A stretch of 64,000 nt of DNA from Persicaria tinctoria (GCA_037127255.1 JBANSL010000018.1:24525175-24589174); one strand, 5' to 3'. Counted from the stretch's first letter, positions 45,428-57,802 are shown. The notes: generated from the letters alone by a model not told the origin. Numbers and translations are program-made.

Positions 45428-46336
45428 TGATTATTCTAAGGATGGTAAACCTGTGATTAAATGCTTGAGAAATGTTGGATTATATGAACTTGTTGCTACT
45501 CCTATTATCAATACCTATGCTACTTCTTTTACTACTATTGATAAGGCTATGTCTATGCATGATACCATGTTATGACATGTTAGGTTAGGTCATATTGGTA
45601 ATAAAGGTCTTGAGAACTTGTACAAATCTGGTGTCATATATTCCTACTAAACCATGCCCCATTGACTTGTGTGAAAACTGTGTTTTAGGCAAGCATACAA
45701 GAAAAAGTTTCAAATCATCTGTGCATGTTTCTGCTGCTCCTCTTGATTATGTTCACTCTGATGGGCCCTGCCCATGTTTCTACTGTTGGTCTTAAGAGAT
45801 ATTTTATATCTTTGATTGATCATTTTAGTAGAAAAGTTTGGGTTTATTTGTTGAAAACTAAAGATGAAGCTTTTGAAACCTTTAAAACATGGAAGTCTGT
45901 GGTTGAAAAGGAGCATGGCCTATCTGTTAAGTGCTTAAAAACTGACAGTGGTCTTGAATTTTGCAATTCTCTGTTTAATGCATATTGTAAACAACATGGC
46001 ATTAAAAGGCACTTGACAATTCCTGGAACTCCCCAGCAGAATGGTACTACTGAGAGGATGAACATGACTCTTCTTGAAAAGGCTAGGTGCATGCTTATTT
46101 CCTCTGGTTTGAAGCATTGTTTGTGGGGTGAAGTTGTTATGACTGCTGCATATTTGATAAATAGAACCCCCTCTTCTGTGATTGATTTTAAAACACCTTA
46201 TGAATTATGGTATAAAAGAAAGCCTAACCTTGATCACCTTAAACCTTTTGGTTGCACTGTATACTCCTACATTAACCAAGGTAAGTTGAATCCCATGTCA
46301 CAAAAGTGTGACCTTTTGGGATACCATCAGGGTGTT
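45428..46336 (+). pseudogene. Copia 1 pre-integrase and integrase
   Basis: HVRLGHIGNKGL and CENCVLGKHTRKSF give the HHCC zinc site. YVHSD, KTDSGLEFCN and NGTTERMN give the D, D and E of the catalytic core. Damage includes TGA for the usual Trp before HVRLGH (about 45575) and a frame change around 45640. Then LINRTPSSVIDFKTPYELWY and LKPFGCTVYSYI, ending at a frameshift near 46330. Confidence 0.85.
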
Positions 46337-47467
46337 AATTAAAGGCTATAAACTCTTGCTTGTTCAACCTAGTGTTTATAAAACTATTGTTAGTAGAAAT
46401 GTCATCTTTAATGAAAATGAATTTCACTTTAAAATGGCTTTTGTTCCTACTGTGCATGACACTAACCTGCAGGTACACAATGGTGATCAATTTTATGTTC
46501 CTAAGAGCAATGAAACTGAATCAGATGATGAGTTTTATACTGGTTATCCCCCTCACCTCCTCTTACTCTCTCTTCTGTTTCTCCTACCCCTTCTGATTTT
46601 GTGACTGTGCAACCTCACCAATTGGGTGGGGGAGCTCATGAACCTGTTGTTGAACCTACTGTACCTTCCTCTTCTGCTTCTCCTATTTCTGTGAATGAGG
46701 ATGCTCTTGTTGAGTCTGTACTTGCTTCTCGTTCTGGTTCCTCTAGTTCTTCAGTTGCTGAAAGGCATGATCTCACTGATTGGCAGTTAACTAGGGATAG
46801 GAGTCCTAGGACCGTCATTCCTAATAAAAGGTTCATAAACAACAATGTTGAGTTTGCTTGTCTTGTTTCTGATATGGTTATAAGTTTTACACTTGATACT
46901 TATGAACAAGCTTTAAAGTGTGCTCACTATAAGAATTGGAAAAAGGCTATGGATAAAGAGATTGAGTCTATGAAAATTAACAAAACCTGGTCTTTAGTTG
47001 CTAAACCTGAAAGTGCAAGACTTATTGATTGCAAATGGATTTTTAAGCTAAAAGATGGTGTGTCTAAATCTGATCCACCTAGATATAAAGCCAGGCTTGT
47101 TGCTAAAGGATTCACCCATAGAGAGGGTGAAGAATATAATGAAATCTTTGCTCCATTTGTTAAGTATAAGACTCTTAGACTCTTACTTGCTATGACTGTT
47201 GTGCACGATTTTGAACTTGAGCAAATGGATGTTAAAACTGCTTTCTTACATGGTGACTTGGATGAAACTATATACATGAGACAACCTAAGGGCTTTGTTG
47301 ATTCTGTGCATCATAAATATGCTTGCCTGTTGAATAAGTCTATCTATGGTCTTAAATAGTCTCCACGAGAGTGGAACATTAAGTTTGATAGTTGTATGAG
47401 GTTCAGTTTAGGTTTTAAAAGAAGTAAGTTTGATACATGCTTGTATTTCAAAGGTATTAAAAGAAAG
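46308..47467 (+). pseudogene. Copia 1 reverse transcriptase, N-terminal part
   Basis: 46308-46604 is the linker (VSRNVIFNENEFHFK). 46601-47359 holds the RT: AMDKEIESMKINKTW, CKWIFKLKDG, YKARLVAKGFTHREGEEYNE, LEQMDVKTAFLHGDLDETIY, MRQPKGF, SIYGLK. A TAG (47357-47359) replaces the usual Gln of GLKQSPR. Coding continues in the same frame to the MULE insertion. Confidence 0.88.
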
Positions 47468-48870
47468 GGTAAACTACAGAAAATCACCCCTTAAATATGC
47501 TACATTGCTTAAAACCACCCCTTATATGTATAATTACCAAAAACCACCCTTTAGAATGATTCCGTTAGCAATCAACCACCCTTGGTAGGTTTTCGTTAAA
47601 AGTTCAGTTAAGTGTGAGAAATTACAAAACTACCCTTACTTCTTTTAATATAAAATAAGCTAAACTAAAAGATGAAAGGATTTAAAAACAAACAAAAAAA
47701 TAAAAACAAAATAATACAAACCTGACTTCTTCCTCATTCTTCGATCGTTGAAAGGATTGTTTCAATTTTCAAAGAGTGAATAAGGATATTGAGATCGATC
47801 ATGAGACTAATCTACAACGATTTTATGGTGTAATCGAAGGGGAAATCAAAATCTCCCCCATCTCTTCTGCTGCAGATTCAGTACCCTCTCACATGGCTAC
47901 CAGTGAGAGCTCGATCCCTCACATCGTCTCTCTCCCCCATGGCTATCGGATCTTATTCCTCGCATCTCATTTCCCTTGTTGAGAAGCTGCTCCACTCGCT
48001 CTCTCCCACCATGTCCGGAAGCATGCCTTTTAATCTCATGCTCTCCCCGTCGTCTCCCACTGCGCATTTATCCAACATCGTCGACTTCGCTGAAAATTGA
48101 ATTGTGCATCCGACTGCTGCCTGGAAGTGGAAGCTCACCGACGAGAGGGGCTTTGGATTGTGTGTGACGGGTGAGTGGGGCTTTGATCTCCTCTTTCCAT
48201 ATTCTTGTATGGAAGAGATTCAATGCACTTATTCTACAACAATAATTAGTTCGAGCCGTCAAACCCTAGATGTGCAACCAACAAAATTGTAAAGATTCAA
48301 CCAGTTCAGGATAGGGTTTTCTCTCTTAATGGAACAAGCTCTCAATTCTAATGGTTTTTTCATGCCCAATTTGTAATTAATTAACATGGGCCTTGGATCT
48401 ATGGTCTCAATCTGATAAAGAACAAACGAACATCTCCTTCCTCCAAAACCACCAAAACAAAGAAGTCTTTTGCGGAGATTTTCCTGTCGTTCTCGAAGAT
48501 TGCTTTCCTGGCGGCGCCGCTTGTTGCCGGCAAGCCACCGTCTTCCATTGCCGTTAAAGCTTTGACATGATTCAACGAGGAAGAAGCAGAAAGCAGACTC
48601 GTTTTGATTTTTTGTTTTTGTTATTTATATTTATTTGATTATTTCTCTTATCTTTTTATAATTTTTATTTATTTTTTAAATATAAAAACTGGATAAAATG
48701 ATTAAAAAATGAGAGAGGCTACTTAATAACGGTGGGGTGACGGAAAAGGATGAACAAGTGGTACTTTGCAAACAAATCTATTTTAGAGGGTGTTTTTTAG
48801 TAATTATGCATATAAAGGGTGGTTTTAAACAATGTAGCATATTTAAGGGGTGGTTTTCTGCAGTTTATCC
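47468..48870. mobile_element. Non-autonomous MULE (possible Pack-MULE) in Copia 1
   Basis: Terminal inverted repeats of ~90 bp: left GGGTAAACTACAGAAAATCA, right complement GGATAAACTGCAGAAAACCA, then CCCCTTAAATATGCTACATT in both. The right flank TAAAAGAAA (48871-48879) is repeated on the left with one extra A (47458-47467): a 9-bp MULE duplication. The host protein resumes at exactly that point. The inside has moderately GC-rich, exon-like patches (47850-48190, 48430-48570) that I cannot identify. Confidence 0.85.
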
Positions 48871-49735
48871 TAAAAGAAATGGTCCTCCTACTTATGTGCT
48901 TTTATATATATGTTGATGATATTCTGTTGATTTCTAAATCTAAAGAGTGCATCTTAGACATTAAAAAGAACTTACAGAAGCATTTTGGCATGAAAGATTT
49001 GGGTATTGCTAAGAAAATTAGGGGTGTGCATGATTCGGTCCAAACCGAATTTTTGGGCCGAACCAATACAAACCGAACCTAACCGAATTTCGGTTCAAGA
49101 ATTTTCATTTTTCGGTTCGGTTTGTGTTCGGTTTCGGTTCAGTTTGTGTTAAACCGAATTTTTTTTATACACTACATAAATACATTGTATATATATATTT
49201 GCATGTGTATGTATATTTGTAATTGTATATGTATATATACACTGTATTTTGTTAAAACTTTAAAACTATGTATACTTTAAAGTATTTTGGAATATGTACA
49301 CATATTTTGGAATATATTTGCATGTGTATGTATATTTGTAATTGTATATTTGCATGTGTATGTATATAACACTGTATTTGTTAAAACTTTAAAATTTGTA
49401 TACTTTAAAGTATTTTGGAATATATACACATATTTTATATATATTTGTTTACTTTAATTTTTTTAATGGAAATTCGGTTCAATTATGTTAAAACTGAACC
49501 GAACACAAACCAAAACGGTAAATAACCGAACCGAACCTAATGCTTTCGGTTTGAAATTTTGAGATTTTCGGTTTCGGTTCGGTTCGGTTCGGCCCGGTTT
49601 GGTTAGGTTTTGAACCGATGCACACCCTTAAAGAAAATCTTGGGGATGTCCATTCTTAGAGATAGACATCATAAAAAATTATGGTTGCATCAATGTGATT
49701 ACATTCATAAGGTGCTTGATAGGTTTCAATCAAGG
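48871..49735 (+). pseudogene. Copia 1 reverse transcriptase, YVDD part, split by a hAT MITE
   Basis: 48871-49018 reads NGPPTYVLL, YIYVDDILLISK (catalytic YVDD), KNLQKHFGMKDLGIAKKI. After the MITE, 49639-49735 resumes LGMSILRDRHHKKLWLHQCD and IHKVLDRF. It then breaks at the junction with Copia 2; about 200 residues of RT end and early RNase H are missing. Confidence 0.9.
49019..49630. mobile_element. hAT-type MITE, 612 bp, in the Copia 1 RT
   Basis: 8-bp duplication AAGAAAAT (49011-49018 and 49631-49638). Ends TAGGGGTGTGCAT and (complement) TAAGGGTGTGCAT. The arms carry facing CGGTTCGGTTCGG runs; the AT-rich middle has an internal ~110-bp direct duplication (GCATGTGTATGTATATTTG repeats). Confidence 0.93.
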
Positions 49736-51698
49736 CATACGGCCAATAAAGGAGGGGAATGGATGCGTGGAAAAGAAGGGTGCGCATCATATTGGTAATG
49801 GTTCGGATGATTCGTTCGGCTTTGCCATTTTGTTGAGAGGTGTAGGGGCAGGACAAGCGATAGGAGATTCCATTGGTATTAAAGAAAGTGTGAAAATCCT
49901 TGTTGTCAAATTCGCGGCCATTGTCGCATTGGAAACACTTGACAGAGGCGTGAAAATGTGTTTTGATGTAAGCGTGGAATTTGGCAAAGATAGGAAACAC
50001 TTGAGATTTAAAGTGCAAAGGGAAAACCCATAAGAAGTGTGTAAAATCATCCAGAAACAAAAGGTAATACTTATGACCCTCCTTGCTAGGCACAGGAGAT
50101 GTCCAAATATCACTATGAATAATATCAAAAGGTGCGAAAGTAGTGTTTAAAGATCGCTGAAACGGAAGTCTGGCATGCTTGCCTAACTGACAAGACGAAC
50201 ATAAACTAGAGCGGTGCTCTTTATTACAAATGACAAGACTCTTAGAACGAAGTAAATCTAAAACTACAGGACTGGGATGACCAAGACGAGCATGCCAAAG
50301 ACTGGATGATGATGCCGAGAGGGCGACTGGACTTGACGGGCTGGATGGTGAAGGCGACGACACAGGATAGAGCTCCCCAGTGCTATTACATCTCAGGCGA
50401 GTAACCCCCGTAGTAAGATCCTTCACAGAGAAACCAAACGGATCAAACTCAAGAGAAACATCATTGTCAGTGGTAAACCGACGGACAGAGATAAGGTTTT
50501 TGACAAGTTTGGGGGCAATAAGGACATTGTTTAGGTGCAAAGGATTGGTAGGGGTTGGTAGTGTGGTGTGGCCAATGCCCGAAGTAGCAAGGCGACCACC
50601 GTTGCCAACGATAATAGAATGAGCAGGACCCTTAAAAGAAAGAGATGAGAGAGTACCTGAGGAGTTCGTCATATGAGAGGTAGCGCCAGTGTCCATGTAC
50701 CAAGATCCGTCAGGAGGTGTCAGCTGCATGGAAGAGAAGGCGTTGTGCACATCAGTCGGGTATGCCTGATCGGACGATGGACGGGGAGCAGGACCCAACA
50801 AGCCCTGCTGGCGGTTGGGATATGGGGCAGGTCCACGAAACGACGCACCGGGGTAGCCATAGGGCATCCAAGGAGGGTAGCCAGGGTTGGGGTACCAAGA
50901 GGGGTGGCGGTTATCGTTTTGCTGCGGGCGCCAGTTGCTGCGGCCGCCGCGGCCTCTGCCGCGGCCGCGGCTGCGCCCGCCGCTGCGGCCAGGCTGGAGG
51001 GCGAGTTGCTCGATGATGTCACTGGATGAGACCAACGCCGTCTTGTCTTTGGCGGCGTTGGTTGTCTGACGGTGAAGGCGAGTCTCCTCCAGGATCAGTT
51101 GAGACCGGGTCTTCTCGAATGTAGGGAGAGGCTCTGTCTGCTGAATATGAGTAGCAGCAGCGTTGTATTCAGAAGGGAGACCAGAGAGAACCTGAAGAAC
51201 AAGACGGGTGGCACTGGGTTTGGAGTCGACAGCTTCGAGCTGATCAGCCAGGGTCTTGATGTGCTGACAGTAGGCAGATATCGACGGAAAGGAGGAAAGC
51301 TTGCAACTTGAGAATTCGTGCTCGAGATAGACAGCACGGGTGGACTTGTTGTCTTGAAAGAGATCCTGAAGTTTCTTCCAAGCTTTCAAGGCGTTGTCTT
51401 TGGGGTCAAGGATGGTGGTCAATAGATCTTTTGAGATGGTGTTAAAGATCCATTGAAGAACAATGGTGTCAAGTTGAGCGAAGAGATCGTCGTCTTCGCT
51501 TGTAGGGCGGTTAGCGGAGGAGTCAATGTGGTGGAGGACTTTATGAGCCTTAACATGGGTCGTGAAGAGGTGCGACCACATGGTGTAGGTACTGGACTCA
51601 TGATCAAGAATGATAGGGATGCAATTTTTGATATTGGAGATGGTTAGGGCGGAATGGTAGGGCGGCTTAATAGGGTCGGTAGGTTGTGGGTTAGCCAT
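49735..51698 (-). CDS. Copia 2 Gag-protease-integrase polyprotein, C-terminally truncated
   Basis: An uninterrupted frame from ATG 51698 (MANPQPTDPIKPPYHSALTI). Gag (UBN2/retrotran_gag-like: YTMWSHLFTTHVKAH, LKAWKKLQDLF) is followed by an RG-rich tract (SRGRGRGRGGRSNW) in place of the usual CCHC knuckle, which I do not see. Protease WYMDTGATSHMT is near residue 330. Integrase: HARLGH...CSSCQLGKH zinc site, IHSDIW, QCDNGREFDN and NGKAERI give H2C2 and D, D, E. It ends at LLYWPYAL; residues beyond (49656-49734) come from Copia 1 read backwards. No stops suggests it is young. Confidence 0.88.
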
Positions 51699-52006
51699 GG
51701 GGACGAGAAGAGAGGGCTAAGGGCGGCGTGGAGAGGGAGAAGGGCTGGTGACGCGGGCGCGCTGAGGACAACGTGGGCGCTCTGAGGGCGACGCGGGCGC
51801 GCTGAGGACGACGCGGGCGCGCCTGGGGACGACGGGGGAAAAAAAAGGGTGGCGGCACAAGAGGGAGGTGGCGGACTGATCTCGGCTAGGGGTGGCCGAG
51901 AGGGGTGAGGGGCGGCCGAAGTAGAGGGGGGGGGGGGGGGGCTAGGGTTTTTAGAAGAAGGGGAGAGAGAAAAATTTGGGTCTTTGGATCTTAGGCTGTG
52001 ATACCA

Positions 52007-52153
52007 TGTCAGATCATGAGATTGATTGTAATGTCCTCCTTGAGGGTTCCCATTCATTGATATAACATATATATATATATATAGGTTACACAGGTATTGG
52101 GCCTTAACGGGCTTTTAGCCCACTATACAATATGAAACCTATGTAATCTATCA
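52007..52153 (-). repeat. 5' LTR of Copia 2 (147 bp)
   Basis: On the minus strand it runs TGATAGATTACATAGG...GATCTGACA, with TG/CA ends, directly against the PBS. Unusually short for Copia. CCAAC next to it (52154-52158) would be the 5-bp target copy. Confidence 0.75.
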
Positions 52154-52158
52154 CCAAC

Positions 52159-52516
52159 GTAAAGAATTGAAGCATTATCTTCCACTGAAGCAGAATACAT
52201 TGCTGCTACAAAAGCTTGTAAAGAAGCTATCTGGCTGCAAGGTATTTTGAAAGAGGTGGAAATGAAGCATTACACATCTGTACTGCATATAGATAGCCAG
52301 AGTGCTCTGTATTTGTGTAGAGATCCTATGTACCATGAGCGTACTAAACATATTGATGTTAGGTATCATTTCATTCGTGAAAAGGTTGAAGATAACATCA
52401 TTCATGTTAAGAAAATTGATGGTAGAGTTAATCTTGCAGACTTTGGCACTAAAATTGTTCCTTATGAGAAATTTGTGTTTTGCAGGAACTTCCTCTATTT
52501 GGAGGAACTTGAGTGA
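52159..52516 (+). pseudogene. Copia 1 RNase H
   Basis: ALSSTEAEYIAATKACKEAI, then HIDSQSALYLCRDPMYHERT and HIDVRYHFIREKV, ending CRNFLYLEELE with TGA at 52514-52516. This is the C-terminal RNase H of Copia. It abuts the LTR of Copia 2 with no upstream RT end. Confidence 0.9.
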
Positions 52517-52624
52517 TCTCTGTGTGTGATGTGTGCTTGGGCTGAGGACGGACCTGGCCATGAAGAATCCACTTATCAGTAGAGTCTGAGTCTGCCCAGT
52601 GCAAGACTTAGAAAAGTAGAGGGG

Positions 52625-53609
52625 TGTTTGTAATGTTATGTGTTTACTTTCCTAATCTTTTTCTTTGGCATGTAATATCGTTTTATGTGTGTATGGACAT
52701 GTATGTGTGTATATGATGACTATACATGTGACGTATAATATATAGTATGCATATATGATGCACTATAGTTTAATCTCGACTTAGTCGTATTGAGCTTGAT
52801 AAAGCTTGATCCTCTAACGGGATTATAACTATAGCGGGGTTTAACATATATGTGTAACATATATTATACATGTCATATGTATAAGGTATATTAATATAGG
52901 GAGAAGGTTCTAACCGGATTGGGCTTTAGCCCATAACCCGACCCAACTGGTCTCGACACATGGATGAGCTCGATAGCCCAGTGGATCTAACGAGCTTACC
53001 TTGGGTTACCCTTCGTGTGTGGAGCGCTGCATTTTGGAGCTCGGGCTTGACCTAACTATATAAGCTCCTTTTTAGGGTTGGAGCTCTTCACTTCAATCTT
53101 CGTCTTTCTCTCTCCTCACAAACGCTCTGCTAGGGTACGATTTTCTAGGGTTTGGAGATTTCCTGCTTTTGCCGTCGGCTTGCGAGCGCTCGGAGAAGAA
53201 AGGTTGATGTAGGTGTCTCTAGGAAGGTGGAACGAGCTCCGGCGTCCTCCTGGGTGGCCGCTCTCCGTGCCTTCTAAGATCTAGGGTTCTTGGAGATTGA
53301 ATCATTCTTCGATCTTCTGGTTTATCCCATACAGGGGGATTTTCTCTTCTTCCTTGTACCTCTGATTCACATGCATGTTAGATTAGGGTTGTTTGCTATT
53401 GTTGCTTGTACCATCCCTTGTACGAACTCTCTATAGTGGATTCGGCCAACTCTTGAGGCCCCGTGGATGTAGGTATTTTATACCGAACCACGTAAAATTG
53501 CTTTGTTCGTTCTCTTGCATGTGATTCTCCTTGATCTGTCGATTATTGTTCTAGATCTTATTCATTTCCACTATCAAAACCGATTTCTAGTTTGGATCTA
53601 GGTTTTACA
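52625..53609 (+). repeat. 3' LTR of Copia 1 (~985 bp)
   Basis: The purine tract AGAAAAGTAGAGGGG precedes TGTTTGTAATG; the end is GGATCTAGGTTTTACA. It holds TATATAAGC (about 53062) and CCGAACCACGTAAAATTG near the end, a motif shared with the LTR at 59981. No partner LTR, so the far boundary rests on the TG/CA ends only. Confidence 0.6.
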
Positions 53610-54998
53610 GATCATGAGGTTAAAACTGTGTTAAGCCATTGCTTGATTAGTATATAAACGAGTACGAACCGAGCTTTTATCAAGCCAAACCGAAAACCCC
53701 TACCCTTAATTGGTTCATGATTCATTTTTGGTACGGTTACTATTGGCACAACGTGATCTCGTCATCCGCACGGTGCCGACCTCGTCATATGGTGTTGGAG
53801 AGCTAGCTACCGACCTAGACTTCCGATGTAGGTGAAGCTGCCGACCATTTGTTGTTGATTTCATGTGTGGGCTCCCACTCATGACAAGCTGCATGTAATA
53901 GTTGGCAACTTAGACTTCTGAGGTCGGTGAACAGCTCACCAACTCCAGGTGTCGGCGACATCACCGTGTAGATGATGAGAAATTCACCGTGTATATAAGA
54001 ATACATCCCCCTTCATTTTTTTTTTGGAAATGAAGTATTTTTATTAGGATTGTTGGATTTTTTTTTTCTTCTATTTGGTTCGTTATATGTGTGTGCGACC
54101 CATTCGCTTAATTTAAACCATAGATAAATTTGGCATTCATTAAAATTACATTTCTTAGTCGATAATTAATTCACATAAATTGAACCCACTAATGCTAAAC
54201 CATAACTCATGGAGTGATCTGAGTTGATAACTACCGACGACGTACGACTTTTGACTTTTCCTTTGCATTTCTTTTTACTCCTTAATATATTTAATTTAAT
54301 ATAAGTAAACTACTGTAGTATTAAATGGTTCAAATGAACACTATCTTCTTATAATGTTAGGGAGCCATTTATTCAAAAAAAAAATAATGTTAGGGAGCCA
54401 GAACATGAAATTTACCTCATCACAATTAATTAATTAAATTGACTCTGAAAAGTCGAAACGGTGTACATAGTGTGGACATATGAGAGGCGAAAAACCCGCC
54501 TAAATATTCATTTATTTATATTATAGTGTACGTATTAAACACATTCATCTTGTGTGTATGTTAGAAATATCCACCTTTCTACAACACGTGGAGACACGTG
54601 TACTTTCATTCCAAGAAAAGCTCAAATTAGTAGCTATTTATATTTATATATATATATATTTTACCTTATCTCTTTCACGCATATATGATATATCCCTCTT
54701 CATTCTCTAGCAAAATCCATATTCAATTGGCTTATAATAATAATAATAATAAAAAGTGTGTATATAATTATATATAAGTAGTTATCGACTTGTGGATGAG
54801 GTGGAACATAGCATAGAACCCACCGGAAAACACCCAAAAACTCACAATTGGGTGGAGGGTGCCACGTGGCACACCCTCTCAAAGTATGAATCCAGCCGGC
54901 CAACTATTGGGTATATCTGGTATCTTTGTTGAAGAAACTTACACCACCAGATTTTCATTTACATTTTCATGTATATAAAAGGAGATAGCCAAAATTAA
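53610..54998. other. Intergenic, no gene seen
   Basis: 53750-53960 has repeated (G)ACCGAC/GTCGGT-like stretches (CTAGACTTCCGATGTAGGTG, TTAGACTTCTGAGGTCGGTG). The rest is AT-rich with AT and TAA microsatellites (54640-54752). Confidence 0.5.
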
Positions 54999-55673
54999 GA
55001 GCATGCCCAAGAAATTCTCTATTTTATAGAATTATGGGCTTTTGAGGAATATTGGGCTCATTTTTAACCCAACAGTTTCCCTAATCTATTCTCTAAAATA
55101 GAGATTGTGAAGAAAAAATAGGATTCCTTCTCCATATTTGCAGCAACGCCATATTTTTTTGCCGTTCTCCATTCCCACGTTCGTCCATCCTCCAAGTCTC
55201 AAAAACTAACTTTGAATGATGATTGTTCAACAATTTCTCAAGTAAGATGGGTTTTGCTTGAATTCTTTAGTTGTTGAGATCTAGCACGTATTTGATTTCT
55301 CTATTCATCATGAAATTTTAGATTTGGTTTTTCAGGTAAGTGGGTTCTTCATGAAATTTTGCTAGTTTCCCTAGTCTCCTGCTTGACTCTACAATTTCTC
55401 CGAGTAGTAATTTAAATGTTTTCTTTCTTAAATTTTTTTTTTTTGCAATCTGAAAATTTTCAAATCGTTTTTTTTTGGCAATCTGAATACTCGGTTCTAC
55501 CAGTACAATTTGAATTGAAGCTGGCATGTTGGAATTAAAAAATTTCAATTAAAAATTAATTTACAATTCTCTAAAATGGAGAAGCTGTTGGAAATTTCAC
55601 AAAAAAAAATTAGGGAAGATGAATTTTAATTCTCCATTTTGAAGAAAATATGGGGATGCTGTTGGGGATGCTC
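54999..55673. mobile_element. Tourist-like (PIF/Harbinger) MITE, 675 bp
   Basis: TAA duplication (54996-54998, 55674-55676). Ends GAGCATGCCCAA and (complement) GAGCATCCCCAA. TCTCTATTTTA and TTCTCTAAAAT stretches face each other inside. Confidence 0.75.
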
Positions 55674-55992
55674 TAAGAAGGGCATCAACGCAACACTTGA
55701 CCGTGTTTGGAGGATGAAATCACAACGACCTACTCAGTGTGCTATGTGGACCAATATTCATCCACCAAGTGTCATTTATTATTCGTTTATCAATCAGGTG
55801 GTTGTAAATACTCCCCAATTTTTTTTAAAAGAAATTCAACGATCATGTGTATGGGATCGGTACGGTTGATCCTTATGTTTATTGTTAAATATTTTAACGA
55901 TTGTCAATTTTTTTTTGGAAATATGTATTATTGGAAAGTTGAACAATTTTTACAATTCTACTATTGTGAGTAAATTAATGTGGGTTGATAAG

Positions 55993-56322
55993 TGTGAAAT
56001 GTATGATTCAATCAAATAAACTTAGCATAACAACTCAATAGGTAAGAGATCATTCATTGTTTCATAGAAGGAATAAAGGAACCATGACCAAAGAAGGAAA
56101 ACTGCCTGCCAATGCCTTCTTTCATACAATACAAAAATCCCAAAAACCCAACTGAATGACAGTATGAGAAAAGCTTAAATAGTATGGAATCCTCGAACAT
56201 GATTGGTGCAACACAACAAGACAAAAAAGTGCAACCTAGCTTATTGCAAATAAGAACAAAATGAAACTGAAATGTAATGCAAATGAGCTGAGAAATGCAG
56301 CTGAAGTGCATATCTCTCCCTA
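55993..56322 (-). repeat. 3' LTR of Copia 4
   Basis: Direct copy of 57803-58146, with small indels. Plus strand begins TGTGAAATGTATG. Confidence 0.93.
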
Positions 56323-56631
56323 TCGATCCCCGCCTCAAGTTGGGACTTATGTGAAGCCAATAAGACCCAACTTGGAAGCAAGAAGAAGATGTTGTTTTTC
56401 TCCCAATGGTTTTGTCAAGACATCAGCCAATTGAGATCCACTCTTGATGTGCTGAGGATACACAAATCCTGCTTGAAGCCTTTCTCTAACAAAGTGACAA
56501 TCAATCTACAAGTGTTTAGTCCTCTCGTGAAATACAGGGTTCTCGGCAATGTTTAAAGCAACCTGGTTGTCACAATAAAGGGAAATTGGCAAGGGCACCT
56601 TGATATACAGAGTGCTAAGGACTCCTTCAAC

Positions 56632-57756
56632 CTAAACTAGCTCACTAGTTGACATGTTTTGCTTCTTTGTTTTCCAAGAAACCAGACAATTCCCTAAGAA
56701 AACATAATAGCATGTTAAAGATCTTGCACTGAACCTGCAGGCTCCCCAGTCTACATCACAAAAGGCAACTACATTTGTATGGGAAGTGGAAGGATAATGA
56801 AGACCAACTATGATTGATCCCTTAAGATATCTAATAACATGGAGGCCTGCATCAAAATGAGGTTGACGTGGCTCACGGATAAACTGACTCAAATGCTGAA
56901 CAACATATGAGATATCAAGCCTAGTAAGATTGAAGAATAACAGTATCCTAATCAATCTTCTATAAACCTCTAGATCTAACATAATCTTCCCTTCACCAGT
57001 TGACAATTTAAGGCCTTTTGGAAGAGGAAAAATAGCAGGTTTGCAATCAAGCATGTTGCATTCCTCCAAGATATCTACTATATATTTCCTTTGGTGTAAC
57101 AAAGTGCCTGAATTATCCCTCATAATCTCCAGGCCTAAGAAATACCTTGCCAAACCAAGGTCTTTAATGGTAAAGGCCTTGTTCATTGCATCATTAGTAG
57201 CTTTAATGATTGATTCATCATCTCCAGTCAGCAAAAGATCATCAACATACACCACAACTATGACCATTCTTTTATCAACCTTTTTTGTAAATAAAGAATA
57301 GTCTTCAATGGATTGAATATATCCAAGTTTGATAAAGAATTTACAAAGCTCATCATTCCACTGCATAGAAGCTTGCTTCAATCCATAAATGGATTTCTTT
57401 AGTTTACAGACCTGAACAGGTTTGCCAAGACTGTAATCTTTTAGAGGACACATATAGACTTCCTCATCTAAGTTCCCATGCAGAAAATCATTATTGACAT
57501 CTAGCTGATGAAGAGGCCAACTTTTAAGAGTTGCTAGCTACTGGAAGCAAGATTCCGAGTTTATGATTGTAGCAAACTTAGCCACAAGAGAAAAGGTATG
57601 TTTGTAGTCTTTCCCTTTGATCTGGTTGTAGCCCTTGGTCACAAGTCTAGCTTTATATCTTTCTACAGATCCATCAGGCTTATTCTTGATTTTGTACACC
57701 CACGTGCTTCCTATGTCCTTCTTGCCATCGGGTAAGTATTCATAGCATTCACCCAA
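56632..57756 (-). pseudogene. Copia 4 reverse transcriptase and partial RNase H
   Basis: 57756-57538 reads [24 protein letters not shown]. 57453-56632 reads SIYGLKQASMQWNDELCKFF, VVYVDDLLLTGDD (catalytic YVDD), IKDLGLARYFLGLEI, PLPKGLKLS, YRRLIRILLFF, VIRYLKGS and AFCDVDWGACRFSARSLTCY, stopping at KKQNMSTSELV. A frame break lies between 57454 and 57537. The usual acidic EAEY of RNase H is past the stop. Confidence 0.88.
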
Positions 57757-57802
57757 TCTGGATTCTTAACAACCTGTGAGAATCTACATCGCTTTGATAC
57801 CA

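Larger units (their letters stand above)
49735..52153 (-). mobile_element. Copia retrotransposon 2, 5' half only, nested in Copia 1
   Basis: Minus strand, right to left: 147-bp 5' LTR (52153-52007), PBS TGGTATCACAGCC (52006-51994, initiator-Met type), leader, then gag-protease-integrase. It stops inside integrase at about 49735, where Copia 1 RT sequence begins. RT, RNase H and 3' LTR are absent. One deletion after insertion explains both this and the gap in Copia 1. Confidence 0.85.
45425..53609 (+). mobile_element. Copia retrotransposon 1, 5'-truncated, hosting three nested insertions
   Basis: Order on the plus strand is integrase, RT, RNase H, LTR, the Copia order. It begins inside the gag-pre-integrase region, so the 5' LTR, gag and protease are gone. 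It is split by a MULE (47468-48870), a hAT MITE (49019-49630) and a second Copia in reverse (49735-52153). Its sequence is close to the Copia at the right edge of the window. Confidence 0.85.

Noticed and set aside
50717..51029. Ala- and Arg-rich plus-strand frames
   Set aside because: Shadows of the RG-rich tract of the Copia 2 polyprotein on the other strand.
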